Origin: Odobenus rosmarus divergens
Lineage: Eukaryota; Chordata; Mammalia; Carnivora; Odobenidae
DNA: 64,000 nt
Direction: 5' to 3'
Assembly: GCF_000321225.1 (NCBI RefSeq)
Contig: NW_004452149.1
Location: 55,582 to 119,581 of the forward strand
The position numbers and the translations under genes are program-made. The notes under the pieces are model-generated. The model worked only from the letters and a program-made list of their open reading frames with translations. It was not told the DNA's origin and did no database searches. Shown here piece by piece: positions 35,007-47,032 of the stretch (positions are counted from its first letter, which is position 1; every line of letters starts with the position of its first letter).

Positions 35007-35654
35007 GGACCCAAAGATATTTTTCAAATGATTACAACAGATAATTGAGGTGATACAAACTTGAACCCTTCATGAAGTAGATAGTCTCCATCCAGAGACC
35101 TGCAAAGTGGGGCAGATGACAGGAAGCTTTTACAGCATAAAGAATAAGGAATAAGGAATAAAGAAGTAAGTGCAGAGCCCAGAGTTGGCTTGGCGTTCGG
35201 GGACTGGTTGACTGGGTACACTGCATTTCCTGGCAAACAGAGCATTGACAGGAATTTGGAAGTTATCTATTTGGATTAGCCAATGACATGGCCCCTGGGC
35301 AGGAGCGGCTCCATCTTGGATCAATAATTTGTTTTGACAGTACCAACAGCTGCGGAGTTCAGTGACCAGTCTGGCCCTGGAGGCCAAGGCAATGGTGGTT
35401 CCAAGGGGACTGATAGGATCTTCTTCTATGAGGGCCATGCCAAAAAGGCTGGGGGCAGCTCTGGGTTTCCACCCCTGTCTGTATCTCCATTGACTTTTTC
35501 CAGATTTCTCCCGAAATTCCTGCACGTCCTGATTAGTCTGAGACTACCACAAAGTAACTGTTTTTTAAAAAGCATTCTTGTCAACACGAGGATTTTTTCA
35601 TAAAATTTATAGTTTATAATGACATCATAATAAATTTTATTTCTCCTTCTGCAA
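35007..35654. other. Unassigned sequence, possibly ERV-related
   Basis: It directly follows the LTR. GGCCCCTGGGCAGGAGCGGC and TCCATCTTGGATCAATAAT look LTR-like. No intact retroviral frame found. Confidence 0.3.
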
Positions 35655-35745
35655 TCTGTTCCTGGCATTCACTCAGCGAGTACCTACTGAGCCCCTACTA
35701 CCTGCTGAGTGCATGGTGTAAAGGATAACCAGGAATATGTACTAC
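35655..35745 (+). repeat. L2/MIR-like fragment
   Basis: CCTGGCATTCACTCAGCG, AGTACCTACTGAGCCCC and TACTACCTGCTGAG resemble the L2 end. Confidence 0.45.
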
Positions 35746-36031
35746 TTGCCATATGATACCACTGGGGAGAAAGCAGTATATCTGATTCAGATGGATCTAG
35801 AATGTTCTTATGAATCAGATAAATTAAGTAACAGGTCCAAGTGCTCATGATCCACAGGAAGATAATGACTTGGTCAGACAAAAATAAAAGCAAAGCTTCT
35901 CATGTTATACACCCACCCACAGTAGTGACCCAAAGCAGAGCGCCTAAAATGAGCATATTAAATTAGTGAACGTCACTAATTATAAGTGATGCTCCGTGAG
36001 TGAATGTCACCACGGAGAATGTCAAGTTCTT

Positions 36032-36218
36032 TTTTTTTTTTAGGATTTTATTTATTTATTTGAGAGAAAGAGCACAAGCAGGGGGAGGGGCAGAGGGAGA
36101 AGCAATTTCCCCACTGAGCAAGGATCCCCCCCCCAATGCGGGGCTCGATCCCAGGACCCAGGGATCATGACCTGAGCCGAAGGCAGACACTTAACCTACT
36201 GAGCCACCCAGGCGCCCT
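36032..36218 (-). mobile_element. SINEC (carnivore SINE), minus
   Basis: Direct repeat GAGAATGTCAAGTTCTT at 36015-36031 and 36219-36235 is identical. A C10 run lies inside (36127-36136). Confidence 0.97.
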
Positions 36219-36397
36219 GAGAATGTCAAGTTCTTATTGTGAGAGAGAGAAAGGTATTTAAATGTCATTTCAATAGAAATAAGTCTGTGGTTCTTTAAAC
36301 TACTAAATATTAGCATTAAATATGGGGTAAAGTTATTCATATTATACTAACTTTTGTCCATATAATTTCTCTAAGTTTTAAAGCACCAACTTTTTTT

Positions 36398-36600
36398 ATT
36401 TTTTATTTTTTTAAGATTTTATTTATTTATTTGACAGAGCGAGACACAGCGAGAGAGGGAACACAAGCACGGGGAGTGGGAGAGGGAGAAGCAAGCTTCC
36501 TGCAGAGCAGGGAGCCTGATGTAGGGCTCGATCCCAGGACTCTGGGATCATGACCTGAGCTGAAGGCAGACACTTAATGACTGAGCCACCCAGGCACCCC
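36398..36600 (-). mobile_element. SINEC (carnivore SINE), minus
   Basis: Near-consensus arctoid-type copy. Direct repeat AGCACCAACTTTTTTT at 36382-36397 and 36601-36616. Confidence 0.97.
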
Positions 36601-36616
36601 AGCACCAACTTTTTTT

Positions 36617-38094
36617 AAGTTGGCATTGATATTGAGCCCTATCATGAGACAGTATTTATAGGCCCAGATTTTTCCCCATCTATGCTTAATTACAGTGTTG
36701 CTTTATGAACAAAATCAGTTAAAGAGTTGAACATTTGAAAGGGAGACATGAAACATTAATTTTTTATTTTATAGAATATAGTACATTAAATGTCTTTTTA
36801 AAACTATTCCATCCAGACTCTCAGTAAACATGGTAAATATTTAATAATTTAATAATTCAAATTTACACTCGTCCTAAAAGCTTTATCAACCAAATTATTT
36901 TATCATACCAAAAAAGTCTAAAAAATAAGATGTCTAAAAAAAGTCTAAAATTTTTAAGATTTTAAATATTTATTTTTAAAATAAAATCTGAAAATATGGC
37001 TCCTTAGCCAAAGCTGTTTGTTGAAAGAATAAACTTTTAACTCTCTGGAATTGCCCTTATTCCCGGCAACAACACATTTCCTTCTCTGCAGTGCCTTCTT
37101 CCTTTACTTCCTTTCCAGAAGCCCACTGGCTGGTTTCACAGGTTTACCTTCTAAAAGGAGGACTAATGAGAGACTGGCATGTGACCAGTGGATCACCATC
37201 ACAGGTATGGGCCCAGGCTCAGAGATCCCGGACAATTCCATGGGCCTTCACAGCTGGGTGTGCGGGCCTGGGGGCTGCCTGGACATCATCTTCTAGCTGG
37301 TGAAATCTTTGCTTGCACAATCCCAGCAAGGCCCATTGAGCCAAGCACACCATATTGATTTTTCTACTTCGTTTCTGTTTATCTCATGGGTCTTTGATGG
37401 CCCAGTGACTCATTCCCAGCCCTGTCAGAACTTTCTACATCTTGATAACATCTGGATGACTAATGCCGACGACACCTGGGGAGATCCGTGTGGGCACTGT
37501 ATGTTCAGACATACTCACTCCGAGGGCCTGTCCCTCCTGGAATAGAATCTGAACGTTGGTGGTGACCACTGGCAGCTCCGTCCCTGTGGACCCCGAACCA
37601 GAAGGGTCGATCCATTCTCACCAGCTGCCTGTGATTAGCCAACGTGGTGCCTCCTGGGACTGGAGGTCAAGGTGTGTGAAATTCACCCATTCAGAAGGTG
37701 GGATGTTCTTCCGAGTGTGCCTGGCAGCCCATTAGCTCCCCGTCTGCCTCAAGATTCAGTTTAGATCGCCTTTGTTCTATCCATCTAAGGGAATATTCAC
37801 TGTTATTGTACTGACTCCTCCGTTGAACACAAGGCCACACCTAAGACACACAGGCTTTCAGAGAGCACAAAGGGCCATTGTGCAAACCACAGCCCAGCGA
37901 GACAGAGTAGGAAACACACCGTTAACAGCCACGCTCCTGGGGCCCGCGCCACTTACCTTTGTCTGTGTGTGGTCACTGGGCTTGTACTGTATCTATTTCA
38001 AAAGTTGTGGCTTCCTCATGCGATTAATTAAATATCTGGGCATTTGCTTTGCATTAAAATAATCAAGCAACAAATAAACATCATACTGGGGAGA
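36617..38094. other. Unique intergenic sequence
   Basis: AT-rich to 37030, then mixed. No exon chain or repeat with a firm match. Confidence 0.45.
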
Positions 38095-38220
38095 GAACCT
38101 TGGGCTCAGGTAGAAAGTTGTGGGTCCGGTCCTCCGTCCACTCTACCAACAAGCTGGGAGACCTGAGAAACACACCGTCCCACTCAGGATCTTAATTTTC
38201 TCATCTGAAAAATGAAGAGA
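38095..38220 (+). repeat. MIR fragment
   Basis: GGGCTCAGGTAGAAAG, CAACAAGCTGGGAGACC and TTTTCTCATCTGAAAAATG follow MIR. Confidence 0.65.
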
Positions 38221-38227
38221 CGGGAAT

Positions 38228-38724
38228 ACGCCAGAGCAGCGGTACTCAAAGTGTGGTGCAGGAACCCCCGGGGGTCCCTGAGCCTCTTGCTGGGGATAAG
38301 TGAGGTCAGAGGTACTTTCCTAAGTGTTATTTGCATTTTCCACTCTTGCTCCACAGTATACAGTGGAGCTTTCCAGACGCTTCATGGCATGGGATACAAT
38401 GGATTGGATTCAGAGGCAGATGTGAGACTCCAACTGCCTTCTGTTAAGCCAGACATTAAGATTTACAAACGTGTAAAACAATGCCATGCTTCACACTAAT
38501 TTCTCGGTGGTTTTACAACATCGTTACCTCTCATTTAAAAAATGTTATTCGTGTGAACATGAAATAGTTTCACTGTAATTCTTCCTAAATAAATAAATAA
38601 ATGTTTTAAACACTTTTCAGTTTTGGTTTTTAATCTGGCAGACATGAGTAGACACCACACTAACAAAAAATGTGAAGAGTGTAAAGGAATCCTGAGACCA
38701 AAATGTTTGACAGTCACTGCCCTG
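38228..38724 (+). mobile_element. hAT (Charlie-like) DNA transposon relic
   Basis: Left end CAGCGGTACTCAAAGTGTGG and right end TGTTTGACAGTCACTG are related inverted ends. Inside are TCTGTTAAGCCAGACATTAA, GTAAAACAATGCCATGCTTC and TTTTGGTTTTTAATCTGGCA. Degenerate; no transposase frame. Confidence 0.75.
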
Positions 38725-39607
38725 GACTGTCTTTACGGGTCCTTTGCCACTCTGTGATTTGGAACCCCCACCTTGTTCTCATTTTTGTTCTCTTTTTATG
38801 CATCACACACTTATTGCCATTTTACTTACTGAATACTTATTTTTTATGCTTGTTATCTATTATGCCCCACATTTTCCAGTAGAGCCCAGGGGTATCTGAG
38901 TACCCTGGATTGGAAGAAGTAGACAGACCATGTCCAGTTGATCCTGAAAGATGTGGGGACAGCCCTTTTCCAGTGCACAGTTTCCCCAGAGCCCTTGGCA
39001 GGAGCCTAGCAGGAAAGCTCAGACCCACATGGATGGTGTAGGAGTCCTGCGCCTGTTAACAGACACAGGCCTTGGAATCAGTTGAGAGCCTTCCAAGTTC
39101 ATTCTGCTGACACAGGCCAGGCCCCATTCACCAGACCTGGAGCATTTCCAGCTATGTCAGGCATGCCTCTGAGGGCCACCCATCACTTCTGCTCCTGATA
39201 AGCCCATGATTAAGTAACAACCACAGACCAGGCCTTGCTGCCTCTTCCAAAACTCTCTGGGAATGAAGAGGTAGTTTTGTGATCAGCCAGCCAGGCACCC
39301 TGCTGAGCTCACCCACTTTCAACCTCCCCTCTCCTGTCAGCCGCTCTAGCCCCCCGCGGAATAACCACCTACCAACCCCCCTGAAAGGTGATTCCTTCGT
39401 CCATGGACACTCAAGGCCTAGGTGAAAGGGGAATCTTCTGGGCCTTCAGGAAGCTTCAAGTCTCTAGGGAGAAACTCTGACAAAACTGTCACAGCCCAGG
39501 AGTTAAGACCCAGGAGTCATCTCAGAGAGCCAGTGAGGTTACTCTAAGGATCAAGTACAAAATAGGGCCTGGCCCTCAGTGGGAACCCAATAAATTTAAG
39601 TGATGAT
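38725..39607. other. Unique intergenic sequence
   Basis: Nothing recognised. Moderately GC-rich from 38940. Confidence 0.45.
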
Positions 39608-39945
39608 TGTCTTAGTCCATTTGAGCTACTGTCATAAAATACCACAGACTGGGTGCCTTCTAAACAACAGTAATTTATTTCTCACAGCTCTAGAGGCTAA
39701 GAAGTCCAAGACCAAGGCACAGGCAAATTCAACGTCTGATGAGAGCCCAATTTCTGATGCATAACCGGCTGTCTCCTTGCTGTGTCCCCACATGGCAAGC
39801 GGACAAGGGAAATTTCTCCAGCTGCCTTTATAAGAGCACCAATCCCATTCATGAGGGCTCTGTGCTCATGACCCAGTCATTTGCCAAAAGCCCCACCTCT
39901 AAATCCACATGTTGGGGTTAGGTTTCAACACAGGCCGTAGCAATA
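39608..39945 (-). mobile_element. MST/MLT1-type MaLR LTR, minus
   Basis: TGTCTTAGTCCATTTGAGC, ATACCACAGACTGGGTGCC, TTTCTCACAGCTCTAGAGGC, CCCATTCATGAGGGCTC and GGGGTTAGGTTTCAACAC. Near full length. Confidence 0.92.
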
Positions 39946-40474
39946 ATTATTACAAAAGACCCGCAGTAAATTTCTGCCCTCTTTTCGTCTTACTCTCTTG
40001 CCCTTCTTCTGGCTGGACCTCGAGGCTCATGGTGTAGCTGGTGAGGGGTGTGGGAGGGCAAAGCTCGCAGTGCAGCTGAAAGCCTCACCACGCTGTTTAG
40101 ATTTTCACAGCAGAGGCACTGAAAACTTTTTAGCAGGGCAATAACATAATCAGAACAATGCATTAGGAAGCCTATCTGCCGGCTCAGGGTAGTATTGATC
40201 GAGAGGAAGTTATCAGAGGGAGGGCATCTGATTGGAAAGCGACTGCCAGACGCTATCGTGCTGTCCCTCTGAGATTCGTGAAGACAGAAAGAAGAGATTG
40301 ATTGCTAGAGAAATTGGGCCAGAATCCACAGGCCCTGGTTCCAAATTGATTTGGATCGAGCAGGAGTTAGAAGAACCTGAGGATTGCCCCTGGTCCATGG
40401 AGATATAACCCAGGAGGAGGGGCACATTTCAGGGATGGGTGGCCGTTGAGACTTCTGCTTATCCCGCTGGTATC
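39946..40474. other. Unique intergenic sequence
   Basis: Nothing recognised. Confidence 0.4.
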
Positions 40475-40845
40475 CATTCTTAGCACCGACTCGTCTAGCT
40501 AAAGACTACACTTCCCAGCCTCCCTTGCAGCCAAATGAAGTCATGCGACTAAATCCACCGATAAGGATGAGCAGCACTGCCCCGTGCAATTATGAATAAT
40601 GACCTTAAAAGGAAGTGCCTAGGGTTCCCTTCCTTTCGTTCCCAGGGAGGATCATGGAGATGGTAGTGAGCCATCCGCCCTGGGAAAGAAGGCAGATTAA
40701 AAATGGGAGGAGCCTAGGTCCCAAAGTCATTGAGCCACCAAACCAGCCTCAGACCACCTTCCCCAGGTGTTAGATCAGAGAACAATAAAATTCTATGTCA
40801 TTTAAGCCCCTGTATTTGTGGACTCTTGCTACTGACATACATGTT
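40475..40845 (+). repeat. Old interspersed repeat, same family as 20630-21060
   Basis: CACTTCCCAGCCTCCCTTGC, GATCATGGAGATGGTAG and AATAAAATTCTATGTCATTT match a common mammalian repeat of uncertain name. Confidence 0.5.
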
Positions 40846-41474
40846 CAAGTGTCATTCTATGTGTGGGGAGACCTGTTTGCTTGTGTTGTATTTTAAGTGA
40901 CTGGGGGGGTCAAGGGACTGTGTCTCTGCACCAAGGGCTCTCAGAGGCCCCTGGTCCTCTGGCCACCAGCTCTGCACTGACCTGGGAAGCGTCCACAGCA
41001 CACATCAGCCCAGGGGCAGAGGCCATTCGGGTCTGCAGCATGCAACTGGACAGCAGTGGACACTTCACCTCTTCTCTGGCAGGACTGAGCCGGGAAACAC
41101 ACCCGACTGAGTGAAGGCCTCAGGGTCATGAGGATTTCCTCAAAACAGGTTGTGTGGGTGTGAGCTGACAGGCTTATTGGAGAAGCAGATAAGGCTGACT
41201 TGGCAGATGCTGTTACTCGTTCTTTAGCAGGATATTTCACAGTGTCTTATATCTTCAAGGGTAGTTATACAGAAAAGAGCTAATCAGGCCTTGGTTACTG
41301 TCACCCAAAGTGAGAGTCTTAGTGACATATTTTGCCTTAGTCATTATTTGTTCAATGGCTTGCTTATCAAGATTATAGGTCACCAGAGTAGAGAGTAATG
41401 GAAGGTACTTTGGATAACTAAACTCAGTAATCATAAAGATCTGAGACACTGTAATGCACCGAATCTAGCCAGAT
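40846..41474. other. Unique intergenic sequence
   Basis: Nothing recognised. Confidence 0.4.
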
Positions 41475-42340
41475 TCATCCATCCATTCATTTATTCAGTG
41501 AGGGCATTCATCAACACCTAGAACATGCCAGATGCTGCTGAAGGTGCTGGGACACAGCAGTGAACAAGATGAACAAGGGTTCTGCTCTCACTGAGCTTGC
41601 ATTTTCGTAAGCTGGGGGAAGACAACAAAATCAAGTAAACAGATAAATTAACAAGATAATTTTGTAGTGATAAATGCTAGGAAGAGCGTTATCAGTATGC
41701 TGTGATAGTGGCTACAAGGTGAGGCATCTCCTGACCAGAGGTCAGAAAGGACTGCCTTGAGCCAGTGACATTTACCCTGGAGGATGAGAAGGAGTAGCCT
41801 TGCAGAGAGAGACCTGGGAAAGAGCATTCCAGAGAAAGCAAAGGTAAAGGTCCTGAGCTGGGAGCAGTTTGGGAGTGTTCCAGAAGTAGATAGAGGTTGG
41901 TATGCTAGAATGTGAGGAGCAAGAAGATGATGGGAAGGGAGAAGAGGCAGAGCAAGTTTTCTAGGGCCTGGAAGGAGTCGGGATTCTATTCTATGTGGGT
42001 GATAAGCTTTTGGAGGATTCTAAGGAGAGAGGTGGCATCATAGGATTTATTTTCTCAAAGACGATGTTGGCTGCTGTGTGGAGGATGGATTGTAGGAAGG
42101 CTAGAGCAGAGGTGTGCTCGACAGTTAAGAGACTGATGCATGGTCAAGGTGAGCGACATGGTGACAAGGGTGCAGAAGCAGGAAGAGCAAGGAGTGGTGG
42201 GATTTGAGAGAGGCTCTGGAAACAGAGTCCACAAGACTTGCTGATAGCTTGTGGGGCTCAGGGAAGAACGGAAGTTGAGGACAACTCGACAGATCTTGGC
42301 TTGAGCAACTGGTGGATGGTGGTGGCCAGCTCCTCAAGGG
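41475..42340 (+). repeat. L2-like old repeat, long copy
   Basis: CATCCATTCATTTATTCAG, GGGACACAGCAGTGAACAAG, TCTGCTCTCACTGAGCTTGC, AGAGCATTCCAGAGAAAGC, AGGTCCTGAGCTGGGAGCAG and GGCTGCTGTGTGGAGGATGG follow this repeat for over 800 bp, the longest copy here. Confidence 0.65.
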
Positions 42341-43399
42341 AAACACTCTTCTGCATTTCCAACATGAACTCCCTGGTCCAAGCCACGCTCCTCACTTATG
42401 TTTGCTCCCACTGTGGTCACCTGGCTGGTTTCTCTGCTCCCACCACTCCTGCCCCCATGGTCTAGGATGGATGGTGTTCCACATCAAAACTCGTACTGAT
42501 CACAGACGGGTTGGAAGGAAACCCCAGTGTGGCTCATGCACAGCAGACAGGCTGTGTTCACTGTGTGGGACTGTCCTTGCTTGGCAGAATGTGGACACGC
42601 TCCTGGCCAGGGAGGGGCTGAGGAGAAGTCTGAATTGAAGAAGTAAGACCAAGGCAGAAGCCCCGTCTCAAGAGACCAGAGCTGAGGGAAGGAGGAGGTC
42701 CCAGTGCACAGTAAGGCAAGGACCAGAGGGGTGCTCAGGGCCCAGGAGTGCCTCTAGGCTTGCCAAGACTCAGTCCATGCCCCACCAGACTGTAGGGCTG
42801 GCTGTTGATGTACTGCTGGTCCCTGTGCAGAGGTCAGCAGGGCTGGCCCAGTTTTCTTAATAACTCAAGAACAAGAATTAGATCAGATCTATAGTTAAGG
42901 AGCCCCAGAGAACCCAACGAGGAGCTAGGAATGAACAGGAGAGGGGGGTGGTATGCAAGGATGACCATCTGCTTCCTTCTAATCTTCTGGTCACCAACCA
43001 CTTCACGCCATGGTTAACGTGTAATTGATCTGCATCCATAAGTTCCTATTCTTTTATTTTTATAATTTTTTTCCCACATGAGTTGTAAATGGTGACTCAC
43101 CCCGAGATTGTACTTAATATTCCAGCATGTAACTGCACCCTAAAATGCATATCACCCTCACTGGCTGGGACGCCCCTACGGTGGTTTCATGAATCCCATA
43201 TTCTCATTTTCTTGTAGTGAATGTCAAAGATCCAAGTCACTGCTTAATTCCACTTATTATTCCTTTCTCAATTTTTAATTTACTCAAAATTGTCTTACTC
43301 ATGTGAAGATTCCCTGCTTTCTGAGAAAGCTTCAAGTCTTGATTCCCATCCCTTGTGCCCACTTCCTGGCTCTCCTCTCAGGGTCACATCTCCCAAGGA
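42341..43399. other. Unique intergenic sequence
   Basis: Nothing recognised. Confidence 0.4.
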
Positions 43400-43827
43400 G
43401 GTTGTACGGGTGCTGTAACAAATCATTGCAAATTCAGTGGCTTAAAGCAACGGAAATTGACTCTCTTGCAATCTGGAGGCCACCGGTCCAAAATCAAGGT
43501 CAGCAGGACCATGCTCCTCTGAGGCTCTAAGGGAGGCACCTTCTTTGCCTCCTCGTTTCCAGAGGCTCCAAGCAGTCCTTGGTTTATGACTGTATCTCTC
43601 CAGTCTCTGCCTTGGTCCTCACCTGGCCATCTTCCCTTCTCCCTGTGCCTCTCCTGTACATTTGTCATTGATTTAGGGTCTGCCAGGATAACCCGGGATG
43701 ATTTCATCTTGCTTCTGCACTTACTACCTCTGCAAAAACCTTTTGTTCAAACAAGGTCCCATTCATAGGTTGCAAGGGTTAGGATGTAAACGTATCTTTT
43801 GGGGGGCCACCATCCAACCCACTTCAG
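43400..43827 (-). mobile_element. MLT1-type MaLR LTR, minus
   Basis: GGTGCTGTAACAAATCATTG, TTCAGTGGCTTAAAGCAACG, GGCCACCGGTCCAAAATC, CATAGGTTGCAAGGGTTAGG and CCATCCAACCCACTTC. Confidence 0.85.
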
Positions 43828-44399
43828 GGACACCACTGTTACCTCCTACAGAGAGTTACTGAAAAGACCGAGAGAAGGGGAACCCACCCAAGCAAAGATA
43901 AAACCCAAGCTGGGCAGTGAGTGAGTTTTCCCTGCCAGCTATGTGGCTGGAACATTCAAGATGTGTTTCAGCCAAGTTCCAAACAAAGCCCACCTGGGGT
44001 TTCGGGCCACTCTTGGGTGATGGAACTGACCCACAGGACAGCCTCAAATACTAGAGGTCAAGCTGTACCTTGTTCAGCAAAGAACAAGGAAGTCAGGTGT
44101 CATTGTTTTGTCATCGGCCAGTCAAGTCAGTACAAAGACCAGAGGCCTGGCGCTGGCCCTTAGCTTAGCCAACTGGCCAGGCGGCAAGATGCTGGCCAGG
44201 CTGAGTCAGAGTTGCCTCACTGGTAAACCAGGGATTCAGGGATAACAGGGTGTGATCTGCTTATCACAGGACAGGGGTAGGGCCGCTGATATCTGCGGAA
44301 TAGTTTGTAAACTGTGAAGGGTCCTGCACAAGCAAAGTGCCCTTCGGTTTGCGTTGGTGGGAAAACACTCTTCACTGAAAATTTTGGAAGATTTTAGTC
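43828..44399. other. Unique intergenic sequence
   Basis: Nothing recognised. Confidence 0.4.
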
Positions 44400-44518
44400 T
44401 TGAATCCCCTAGAAGTTTGTTCTGTGACTTTGGGCAAGTCACTTAAACTGGAGACAGTAATGCAATCGCAAATAAAGAATATCGTAGAAGGTAAGTCTAG
44501 GAAAGCTATAGAGTACTA
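44400..44518 (+). repeat. MIR fragment
   Basis: TCTGTGACTTTGGGCAAGTC and ACTTAAACTGG fit the MIR core. A SINEC inserted just after it. Confidence 0.65.
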
Positions 44519-44533
44519 CATAAATGCAAGATT

Positions 44534-44730
44534 TTTTTTTAAAAGATTTATTTATTTATTTGAGAGAGCAAGCAAGTGCATGAGCTGGAGGGAGAGGGAG
44601 AGAGAATCGGAAGAAGACTTCTTGCTGAGCATAGACCCCAACGCGGGGCTCAATCTCACGACCCTGAGATCATGACCTGGGCTGAAATCAAGAGTTGGAT
44701 GCTTAACTGACTAAGCCACCCAGGAGTCCC
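44534..44730 (-). mobile_element. SINEC (carnivore SINE), minus
   Basis: Direct repeat CATAAATGCAAGATT at 44519-44533 and 44731-44745 is identical. Confidence 0.96.
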
Positions 44731-44914
44731 CATAAATGCAAGATTCTACCATTATTATAGTTTTTTTTTCTATTTCAGCAAAATATTATAAAGGACATGG
44801 CATAATGTATTCACATCTTATTCTGGGTAAAACTTTTATCATATGCATCCATACTTACCAGCCAACATTCTACTCATTCGTTGGAAAGGTGATGAAAATT
44901 CACCATCAGAATTC

Positions 44915-45610
44915 AGTAATGTCATTTACCCAACAAGTATTTATTGAGACCTGTGTGTCAGGAATTGTTCTGCACATTGCAGGAAAGTAGTGAACAAAAC
45001 AGATATAGTCCATGTCCTAATGGAGCAGAATTTATGCTGGAGAGATAGAGAATGAGTTGGGTAAAAAAAAGTGAGCTGTAAAGAATAGTAAATAATGCTA
45101 TGGGCTTAAGAAAAAACCAATCATGTGGGTCTGATGGAATTGGTTGACATTTTCTATGGGGTAGCCAGGGAAGATCTCAGCAAAGGTGACTAATGGAGAT
45201 CAGAGGCAGTAAGGAGAAGGAACCACGTGGTGTCTGGGGAAGAGCTCTCCCAGGAGAGGAAGGAGATGCCTGGTGTTCGGGGGAGGCCAGAGGCTGGTGC
45301 CCGGAGGGGGTCCAGGATGGAGGAGGGAGGGAGGATGACAGAGATGGTGGAAAGTCAGGTCACGGGACGTTAGGGGGCCTGGTGGGCACTTGACCTTTTC
45401 CTTGGAGTCACATGGGGCCATTGAAGGGTTTTCACTGAGGAAGGACAGTTATGCCTGATGTTTTAACAGCATTCCTCCGGCTGCTGTGGCGAGAGCAGAC
45501 ATGATGTCTAGAAGTCTTTAGAAACGAGTGTTAAGTATTTGAATTCAGAAGTTATTCTGGAAGTCATTTAAAATGGTCAAATGATGTCAATTATATCTTA
45601 ATAAAACTGG
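44915..45610 (+). repeat. L2-like old repeat
   Basis: CCAACAAGTATTTATTGAGA, GTGAACAAAACAGATATAGT, CACATGGGGCCATTGAAGGG and GCATTCCTCCGGCTGCTGTG follow the same family as 41475-42340. Confidence 0.6.
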
Positions 45611-45829
45611 AATGAATGAATGATAGGTAGAGAATAGACAAAGTGGTGGCTTTTTCCCCTAAACTAGAGCAAATGATTCTTGCAGAGAAATAGTCTACTC
45701 ATTTTTCTATACAAATGCCTAAGTGCATGGTGAAAATAAAGAAACAAGGAGGCACAACTTGCCAAGTTGAGTCAAACAATCTCTAGCTCCCAAGCTCAAG
45801 TTAGCGGCACTCAAGCTTAGAAAGAGACC

Positions 45830-46030
45830 AGTTTCCTCGGTCTCCCTCCCACGAGGGGAGCTCGGCTGCTTCTGGGGTGGCCAACCGCCGGAAGAAAAAG
45901 AACCGCAGAAGCCCTGGTGGGCGGTCGGGTGGGCGGTTGGGTGCAGCCCAGCCCAGCCCCGTCCGCCTGGCATGACTTTGCCTCTTCGTCTCCTGCTCAG
46001 GCTGGTCCAGGGAAAGAACAACAGGAGTGA
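45830..46030. other. Small GC- and CpG-rich islet
   Basis: Around 45880-45965 there are CCGCCGGAAG and the repeated GGTGGGCGGTCGGGTGGGCGG, with several CpG in otherwise average sequence. It may be a minor regulatory element or an uncorrected repeat. No exon recognised. Confidence 0.3.
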
Positions 46031-46128
46031 GCCCACTCTGGACGCTAAAGATGACGTGAGCTTCATTGTGCAGGCCAGCAGTTTCACAGGTACCTGCAAA
46101 CAGAAACTGGACATGGGATAGAGAAGTA

Positions 46129-46350
46129 TATATTGGCCACAAAAAGGAATGAACACTGACACTCGCTATGACACGGATGCCCCTTGAGAACATGAGGCCA
46201 AATGACAGAAGCCCATCACAACAAGCCACATATTGTATAATCCCTTCATGAGAAATGTCCACGAGAGACACGTCTAGCGACAGAAAGCAGATTGGTGGTT
46301 ATTTAGGACTTAAGGACAGTGGGGTGACAGCGAATGGAAACAGGGTTTCT
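46129..46350 (+). mobile_element. L1M 3' region, part 1 (split by SINE)
   Basis: GGCCACAAAAAGGAATGAAC, AAGCCACATATTGTATAATC, GAGAAATGTCC and CGACAGAAAGCAGATTGGTG follow the sense L1M 3' end; it resumes after the SINE. Confidence 0.88.
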
Positions 46351-46550
46351 CGGGCGCCTGGGTGGCTCAGTCAGTGAAGTGTCTGCCTTCAGCTCAGGTC
46401 ATGATCTCAGGGTCCTGGGATCAAGCCCCGCGTGTCAGGCTCCCTGCTCAGTGGGGAGTCTGCTTCTCCCTCTCCCTCTGCCTCTCCCCCCAGCTTGTGC
46501 TCTTTCCCTCTCTCACATAAATAAATAAATAAAATCTTAAAAAAAGAAAA
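46351..46550 (+). mobile_element. SINEC inserted in L1M
   Basis: Identical 15-bp repeat GGAAACAGGGTTTCT at 46336-46350 and 46551-46565. It splits one L1M copy, so the SINE is younger. Confidence 0.97.
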
Positions 46551-46705
46551 GGAAACAGGGTTTCTTCTTATGGTGATGAAATGTTCTAAAATTGACTGGG
46601 GTGGTGGTTGCACAACCCAGTGAATATTCTAAAATTGACTGAATTGTGTACTTTAAACAGCTCAGTTTTATGGTATGCGAATTCTATCTCAATAGAGGTG
46701 CTTGT
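46551..46705 (+). mobile_element. L1M 3' region, part 2
   Basis: TGGTGATGAAATGTTCTAAA, TGGTGGTTGCACAACCC, GAATTGTGTACTTTAAACAG and ATGCGAATTCTATCTCAATA end the element. Confidence 0.88.
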
Positions 46706-46760
46706 GTGTATGTGTGTGCACAAATGCATATGTACACATACATGCACACACACACCAAAC
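46706..46760. repeat. Degenerate TG/CA repeat
   Basis: TGTGTGTATGTGTGTGCAC, then CATGCACACACACACC. Confidence 0.8.
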
Positions 46761-46851
46761 ACAATGCTTTTTTGTGACTTTTAAAACATGTTAATAATCC
46801 CCAATGGAAGTATTTATGCCTAGCCAGGAGAGCCTTTTAAAAATGCATTTT

Positions 46852-47032
46852 GGGGCACCTGGGTGGCTCTGTCGGTCGAGTGTCTGACTCTTGATTTCGG
46901 CTCAGGTCGTGATCTCAGGGTTGTGAGACTGAGCCCCGTGTCGAGCTCTTGTCCCTCTCCCTCTGCTCTTCTCCCCACTCGAGCATGCACTCTCTCTCTC
47001 TCGCTCAAATAAATAAAATCTTTTTAAAAATT
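46852..47032 (+). mobile_element. SINEC (carnivore SINE)
   Basis: Head GGGGCACCTGGGTGGCTCTG, with a GACTCTTGATTTCGGCTCAG variant in the body. Imperfect flanking repeat (AATGCATTTT/AGTGCATTTT). An older subfamily than the copy at 26782. Confidence 0.93.

Noticed and set aside
45719..46271. Two minus-strand frames of 147 and 156 codons
   Set aside because: They overlap each other in different frames, run into an L1M remnant, and show no recognisable domain.
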